Shown in pieces: positions 33,470 to 37,881 of a DNA stretch of 37,881 bases; within the stretch, counting starts at the first letter, position 1, and every line of letters starts with the position of its first letter. Under the pieces are notes generated by a model. It was given only the letters and a program-made list of their open reading frames with translations. It was not told where the DNA came from and searched no databases. Origin of the DNA: Clostridia bacterium (GTDB taxonomy: Bacteria > Bacillota > Clostridia > Oscillospirales > CAG-272); the NCBI GenBank assembly GCA_017461635.1, contig JAFTXK010000095.1, forward strand, positions 1-37,881. Reading direction: 5' to 3'. A program made the translations under genes and the position numbers.

Positions 33470-34044
33470 AAAACGCTCTTTCAAGAAGCCTTGCAATAAT
33501 CGTTATAATCGTGATCTCTATTATCGCCGGTTTCGTTATCGATGATATATGTGACAGCATAGACAGAAAAACCCATCCGCGTACATATTCTGAATACGTT
33601 GAGAAATATTCGGAAATGTACGGCGTTCCCGAAGAGGTCATATATGCAACTATACGCACAGAAAGCGATTTTGTATCAAATGCTGTATCAAGCGCAGGTG
33701 CAATAGGACTTATGCAGATAATGCCCGACACCTTTAAATGGCTCTGCGAAAAAAACGGCGAGAGTCTTGAAGAAGGAATGCTCTATGACCCCGAGACCAA
33801 TATCAGATACGGCACTTATTACCTTTCATATCTCTATTCGGAATTCGGGCTTTGGGAGACCGTATATGCCGCATATAACTGCGGTCCCGGCAGAGTTAAG
33901 GAATGGCAGACAAGCGAAGAATACGCCGATGAAAACGGCATTCTTATAGATATCCCCTTCAGGGAGACCTCGGATTATGTTAAAAAGGTCTCAAAAGCGG
34001 TCACGGTTTATGAAAAATTATATAATAAGGAGATAGATCAATGA
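33466..34044 (+). CDS. Small membrane-anchored lytic transglycosylase (SLT domain)
   Basis: A 192-residue protein with an N-terminal membrane helix (LAIIVIIVISIIAGFVI) and an extracytoplasmic SLT domain that cleaves peptidoglycan. It has VIYATIRTESDFVSNAVSS (catalytic Glu in RTESDF), GAIGLMQIMPDTFKWL and YAAYNCGPGRVKEW, the three standard SLT motifs. The start is TTG at 33466, overlapping the coaE stop (TTGA), with GGGAG 8 bases upstream. The stop overlaps the next gene by four bases. Confidence 0.93.
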   Translation: MKNALSRSLAIIVIIVISIIAGFVIDDICDSIDRKTHPRTYSEYVEKYSEMYGVPEEVIYATIRTESDFVSNAVSSAGAIGLMQIMPDTFKWLCEKNGESLEEGMLYDPETNIRYGTYYLSYLYSEFGLWETVYAAYNCGPGRVKEWQTSEEYADENGILIDIPFRETSDYVKKVSKAVTVYEKLYNKEIDQ

Positions 34045-35432
34045 AAACAGCAAAGGAACTCAAATCAGAACTCTTTTACACAAAGAAAAGCGTTTACGAG
34101 CTTACAAATGAAGCTAATGTAAAGGCGGCTTATGACTATTCTGCAGGCTATAAGAAGTACCTTGACAATGCAAAGACCGAGCGCGAGGCAGTTACTGCCT
34201 CCATCGAGATCGCAGAGAAGGCAGGCTTCAAGCCTTATACTCTCGGTCAAGCTCTGAAGGCAGGAGACAAGCTCTATTATAACAACCGCGGCAAGAGCCT
34301 TTTCCTCTTCACCATCGGCTCTGAAAATATCGAAAACGGTATCCGCATCTCTGCGGCACATATCGACTCTCCCCGTCTTGATTTCAAGCCCTGCCCCGTT
34401 TATGAGGACAGCGGAATGGCATTTTTCAAAACGCATTACTATGGCGGAATCAAGAAATATCAGTGGGTTACTATTCCTCTGGCTATCCATGGCGTTGTTA
34501 CCCTTAAGGACGGAACCAATGTAAATATCACCATCGGCGAGGACGAGGGCGATCCCATATTCTATATCAACGATATCCTTCCTCACCTCGGTCAGAACCA
34601 GGCAAAGAAAACTCTCGGTGAAGCTATTGAGGGCGAGCAGCTCAATCTTCTCGCGGCAACAAGTCCTTACAGCAAAGAGGAAGAAGGCGAACAGATCAAG
34701 CTGAATGTTCTCGCTCTTCTCAATGAAAAATACGGAATTACCGAAGCTGATTTCATCTCTGCAGAGCTCAGTGCAGTTCCCGCAGACAAGGCAAGAGATA
34801 TAGGTCTTGACAGAGCCGCTATCGGCTCTTACGGTCATGATGACAGAGTTTGCGCTTATCCCGCGCTTACCTCCGTTATCGATAATGCAGACAGTGAGCA
34901 TACTCTCATGTGCGTTCTCGCAGACAAGGAAGAAATCGGAAGCGAAGGCGCAAGCGGTATGCAGTGCTCAATATTCCCGGATCTTATTGACGAGATCGCC
35001 AAGTCTCTGGGCGCTGATCCGGCAGTGGTCCGTGCTAATTCCAAGTGCCTTTCAGCAGATGTTTCCGCGGCTTATGATCCGAACTTTAAGGATGCTTTTG
35101 AAAAGAGAAACACACCCGAGCTTTCCTGCGGCGTAGTCCTTATTAAATATACAGGTTCGCGCGGCAAAGGCGGTACAAATGATGCAAGTGCTGAATATAT
35201 CGGCTGGCTCAGAAGCATTATGGAAAAGGATAATGTTATCTGGCAGACAGGTGAGCTTGGAAGAATAGATCTCGGCGGCGGCGGAACAGTTGCAAAATAT
35301 ATTGCAAATCTCAATATCGACACCGTTGATCTTGGTGTACCCGTTATCGCTATGCACGCTCCTTACGAGCTGATCTCAAAGGTCGACCTCTATGAAACCT
35401 ACAAGGCATTCTCTGCTTTCTGCAAATACTGA
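34041..35432 (+). CDS. M18-family aminopeptidase
   Basis: A 463-residue dinuclear zinc aminopeptidase, close to the family length, that removes N-terminal residues from peptides in the cytoplasm. Metal and catalytic positions are visible: SAAHIDSPRLD (His), SYGHDDRVCAYPAL (bridging Asp), ADKEEIGSEGASG (Glu pair), LSADVSAAYDP (Asp) and VIAMHAPYELISK (last His). AAGGAG lies 7 bases before the ATG, which overlaps the upstream stop. It joins the cell-wall gene before it to prfA after it in one transcript. Confidence 0.94.
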   Translation: MKTAKELKSELFYTKKSVYELTNEANVKAAYDYSAGYKKYLDNAKTEREAVTASIEIAEKAGFKPYTLGQALKAGDKLYYNNRGKSLFLFTIGSENIENGIRISAAHIDSPRLDFKPCPVYEDSGMAFFKTHYYGGIKKYQWVTIPLAIHGVVTLKDGTNVNITIGEDEGDPIFYINDILPHLGQNQAKKTLGEAIEGEQLNLLAATSPYSKEEEGEQIKLNVLALLNEKYGITEADFISAELSAVPADKARDIGLDRAAIGSYGHDDRVCAYPALTSVIDNADSEHTLMCVLADKEEIGSEGASGMQCSIFPDLIDEIAKSLGADPAVVRANSKCLSADVSAAYDPNFKDAFEKRNTPELSCGVVLIKYTGSRGKGGTNDASAEYIGWLRSIMEKDNVIWQTGELGRIDLGGGGTVAKYIANLNIDTVDLGVPVIAMHAPYELISKVDLYETYKAFSAFCKY

Positions 35433-36499
35433 TGTTTGAAAAATTAAAAGAAGCCGAACAAAAATATATCGGCATTGAGGACAGCCTTTCAGATCCTAAT
35501 GTTATGAGTGATCCTGCCAGATATGCAGAGCTGATGAAGGAACATAAAGCTATGGTTCCTATCATTGGCAGATACAGAGATTACAAGGAGACAAGAGAAA
35601 CCATTGAAGATCTAAAAAATATTCTCCAAACCGACACCGATCCCGAAATGCGGCAGCTTGCGGAAGAAGAGCTTGAAGATTATATCGAATTCCTCGAAAA
35701 GACTGTGGAGGAATTAAAAATCCTACTGCTTCCACGCGACCCTAACGACGATAAAAACGTTATAGTTGAGATACGAGCCTGCGCAGGCGGCGAGGAAGCG
35801 GCACTTTTTGCAGCTTCCCTCTACCGAATGTACGGTATGTATGCCGATAAAAACGGTATCAAGGTCTCCCGAATGTCCTCTAACCCTACCGAGCTTGGCG
35901 GTTACCGCGAGATCACCTTCATGATGGAGGGTGAAGGCGTTTATGCCAAGATGAAATTCGAAAGCGGTGTTCACAGAGTTCAGCGAGTTCCCGAAACCGA
36001 GACGCAGGGGCGGATTCATACATCAACGGTCTCTGTGGCAGTTCTTCCCGAAGCTGAGGAAGTCGAGATCGAAATAAATCCCGCAGATCTGAAATTTGAG
36101 ACCTGCAAATCAAGCGGCGCAGGCGGTCAGCATATCAACAAGACCGAATCTGCCGTTAGAATAACTCATATTCCCAGCGGCATTATCGTTGAATGTCAGG
36201 AGGAGCGAAGCCAGTTCAAGAACCGTGATAAGGCTATGAAGATGCTCAGGGCAAAGCTCTTTGATATCAAGCAGAGAGAGCAATCCGATAAGATAGCCTC
36301 AGAGCGCCGCGAACAGGTGGGAACAGGCGACAGAAGCGAGAAAATAAGAACCTATAATTTCCCCCAGAGCCGCGTTACCGACCACCGCATTAAAATGACA
36401 ACGCATGCTCTTGAAAATTTCCTTAACGGCGATATCGGCGATATGATAAATGCACTTATGACAGCCGATGCCGCAGAAAGACTGAAGAATAATAATTAA
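35432..36499 (+). CDS. prfA: Peptide chain release factor 1
   Basis: A 355-residue release factor for UAA and UAG. The GGQ motif is SSGAGGQHINKTESAVRITH. The recognition tripeptide region reads RVPETETQGRIHTS, with P-x-T as in RF1, not the SPF of RF2; the C-terminal RTYNFPQSRVTDHRI also fits RF1. Its ATG shares a base with the stop of the aminopeptidase gene (TGATG), and there is no separate ribosome site, so coupling is expected. prmC, which methylates the GGQ glutamine and usually follows prfA, is not here. Confidence 0.97.
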   Translation: MFEKLKEAEQKYIGIEDSLSDPNVMSDPARYAELMKEHKAMVPIIGRYRDYKETRETIEDLKNILQTDTDPEMRQLAEEELEDYIEFLEKTVEELKILLLPRDPNDDKNVIVEIRACAGGEEAALFAASLYRMYGMYADKNGIKVSRMSSNPTELGGYREITFMMEGEGVYAKMKFESGVHRVQRVPETETQGRIHTSTVSVAVLPEAEEVEIEINPADLKFETCKSSGAGGQHINKTESAVRITHIPSGIIVECQEERSQFKNRDKAMKMLRAKLFDIKQREQSDKIASERREQVGTGDRSEKIRTYNFPQSRVTDHRIKMTTHALENFLNGDIGDMINALMTADAAERLKNNN

Positions 36500-36518
36500 C
36501 CGAAAGGAAGTCCTTTCA

Positions 36519-37559
36519 TTGACAACAGAATTTGTAAAAATAACCGATCCGAGCACTCCCCAATCGATATCTGCCATAGATAAGGCGGCAAAAATAATTA
36601 AAAACGGCGGACTTGTAGTAATGCCAACCGAAACCGTTTACGGTCTCGGCGGAAACGGTCTTGACGCCTTGGCGGCAAAGAAAATCTATGCCGCCAAGGA
36701 CAGACCTGCAGACAACCCGCTGATATTGCATATCGAAGTGCCCGAGGATGCAGAAAAATACTGTCATGTTTCACCGCTCTATTATGATCTTGCAAGGGCT
36801 TTTATGCCCGGACCGCTGACAGTCATAATGCCGAAAAAGGATATTGTTCCCTTCTCGGTAACAGCAGGGCTCGAAACAGTTGCAGTGCGCTGTCCCGATC
36901 ATAAGATCGCAAATGCGCTTATAAAAGCCGCAGGAGTTCCGATCGCGGCGCCTTCAGCCAATCTTTCGGGCAAGCCGTCGCCAACAACAGCCGAATATGT
37001 CATGGAGGACATGAATGGCAGAGTTGATATGGTTATCGACGGCGGAGAAAGCGAGATCGGTCTCGAATCCACCATAGTTATGATAAAAAATGATACTCTT
37101 ACCCTTCTCCGCCCCGGCGCAGTTACATATGACGCGCTCTGCATGGTTTGTGAAAAGGTAGAGATCGCAAATTCGGTGCTGGAAATGCTGAAGGAAAACG
37201 AAAAGCCTCTTTCCCCCGGCATGAAATATAAGCATTATGCACCCTCAACTCCTTTAGTTCTGCTTGACGGAGAGGAAGAAAATGTTCTTGATTTTCTCAC
37301 TTGCGAGATCAAAACCAAGAAATGTGCAATTCTCTGCTATGAGGAAGAGTCCGATCTGCTTCACGGTGCAGAACTGCTCCCGATCGGAAAAAAAGATGAT
37401 CTCAGCGCACATGCACATATGCTCTTTACTTCCCTTCGGGATGCGGACAAGCTTGGCTGTGACATAATTTATGCCCATCTGCCGCCAAAAACAGGGCTTG
37501 GTCTTGCTCTTTATAACAGAATGATCCGCGCCGCAGCGCATACAATAAAAAAGGTTTAA
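36519..37559 (+). CDS. tsaC: L-threonylcarbamoyladenylate synthase, Sua5 type
   Basis: A 346-residue enzyme of the Sua5/YwlC long form that makes threonylcarbamoyl-AMP for the t6A37 tRNA modification. The YrdC domain (about 15-210) has GGLVVMPTETVYGLGGN, KIYAAKDRPADNPLILHI, AVRCPDHKIANALI and PIAAPSANLSGKPSPTT. The linker LSPGMKYKHYAPSTPLVLL and the C-terminal Sua5 domain follow. The start is TTG at 36519 with AAGGAAG 8 bases upstream. prfA followed by a Sua5 gene is the usual Firmicute order. Confidence 0.96.
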   Translation: MTTEFVKITDPSTPQSISAIDKAAKIIKNGGLVVMPTETVYGLGGNGLDALAAKKIYAAKDRPADNPLILHIEVPEDAEKYCHVSPLYYDLARAFMPGPLTVIMPKKDIVPFSVTAGLETVAVRCPDHKIANALIKAAGVPIAAPSANLSGKPSPTTAEYVMEDMNGRVDMVIDGGESEIGLESTIVMIKNDTLTLLRPGAVTYDALCMVCEKVEIANSVLEMLKENEKPLSPGMKYKHYAPSTPLVLLDGEEENVLDFLTCEIKTKKCAILCYEEESDLLHGAELLPIGKKDDLSAHAHMLFTSLRDADKLGCDIIYAHLPPKTGLGLALYNRMIRAAAHTIKKV

Positions 37560-37578
37560 GAAAGGTATGGTCCATTAA

Positions 37579-37881
37579 ATGGCAAAGAAAAAGAAAACAA
37601 CAGCGGCAGAAGCCGAGATAGTTTACTCCGAGCCTATGCTCCAGCCCATAACGGAAACCATCGAAAAAAACTACATGCCCTATGTTATGAGCGTCATAAT
37701 CTCGCGTGCTATCCCCGAGATAGACGGTCTGAAGCCTTCTCACAGGAAGCTTCTTTACACAATGTATACAATGGGGCTGCTGCATGGCAACAGAACAAAA
37801 AGTGCCAATATTGTCGGTCAAACAATGAAGCTCAATCCTCACGGCGATGCGGCTATCTATGAAACTCTTGTACGTCTCACA
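37579..37881 (+). CDS. DNA gyrase/topoisomerase IV subunit A-like protein, 3' end outside window
   Basis: 101 residues are visible and the frame is open to the window edge. PYVMSVIISRAIPEIDGLKP, HRKLLYTMYTMGLLHGNRTK and QTMKLNPHGDAAIYETLVRL match the N-terminal winged-helix region of type IIA topoisomerase A subunits. The catalytic Tyr would lie beyond the window. The sequence around the quinolone pocket differs from E. coli GyrA: Ala and Glu occupy the positions of Ser83 and Asp87. It resembles a divergent clostridial ParC/GyrA-like group more than standard GyrA, so no symbol is given. The start is ATG 37579 after a modest AAAGG. Confidence 0.85.
   Translation, partial: MAKKKKTTAAEAEIVYSEPMLQPITETIEKNYMPYVMSVIISRAIPEIDGLKPSHRKLLYTMYTMGLLHGNRTKSANIVGQTMKLNPHGDAAIYETLVRLT

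Noticed and set aside
34065..34901. Long open frame on the minus strand, opposite the M18 aminopeptidase
   Set aside because: The plus strand carries conserved metal-site motifs across the whole interval; the opposite frame has no ribosome site and no family signal.

Overview
The window looks like a chromosomal segment of an anaerobic, endospore-forming Firmicute of the class Clostridia, probably an uncultured gut or rumen Oscillospiraceae-like lineage. This rests on a complete spoIIIAA-AH sporulation operon, whiA, TTGACA/TATAAT promoters with strong AGGAGG ribosome sites, a moderate G+C content, and large secreted proteins built from BspA-type leucine-rich repeats, InlB-type beta repeats, a dockerin and SGNH esterase domains. 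The lineage is inferred from gene content only.

Layout from left to right. Positions 1-1103 hold two overlapping, AT-rich genes of unknown role: a single-pass membrane protein cut by the window edge and a small secreted cysteine-rich protein. Next comes a 143-bp palindromic MITE/REP-like element. Positions 1478-5554 (minus) encode a 1358-residue secreted protein (CBM9-like, LRR, InlB repeats, dockerin). A divergent promoter region separates it from a membrane-anchored CapA-like protein that has lost its usual histidines, followed by polA. The spoIIIA operon (9994-14599, minus) converges on polA and lies downstream of a stand-alone ComEC-type metallo-beta-lactamase-fold protein. The conserved rpsF-ssb-rpsR operon (15749-16912, plus) follows, with a structured leader that may regulate it.

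Positions 17040-22701 carry two exported hydrolases: an alpha/beta-hydrolase with a C-terminal membrane anchor, and a 1455-residue protein with two different SGNH domains. The second protein has an operator-like pair of direct repeats at its promoter. On the minus strand, 22855-31560 contains a DUF4080-type radical SAM protein, a P-loop ATPase with an altered Walker A motif, dnaE, whiA, murB and a YjjG-type HAD phosphatase; the last four appear to form one operon transcribed HAD-murB-whiA-dnaE. A plus-strand run from 31711 to the end holds a Gfo/Idh/MocA oxidoreductase, coaE, a small lytic transglycosylase, an M18 aminopeptidase, prfA, a Sua5-type tsaC and the start of a GyrA/ParC-like topoisomerase gene. 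Many of these genes overlap by 1-4 bases.

Most of the window is ordinary housekeeping. The unusual material is the pair of multidomain secreted proteins, which share a repeated module, two enzymes with lost catalytic or nucleotide-binding residues, several leader or operator structures, and conserved gene clusters that lack their usual members (rapZ/yvcK, prmC, and polA next to coaE). I did not find a clearly new defence system, CRISPR array, prophage or tRNA/rRNA gene.
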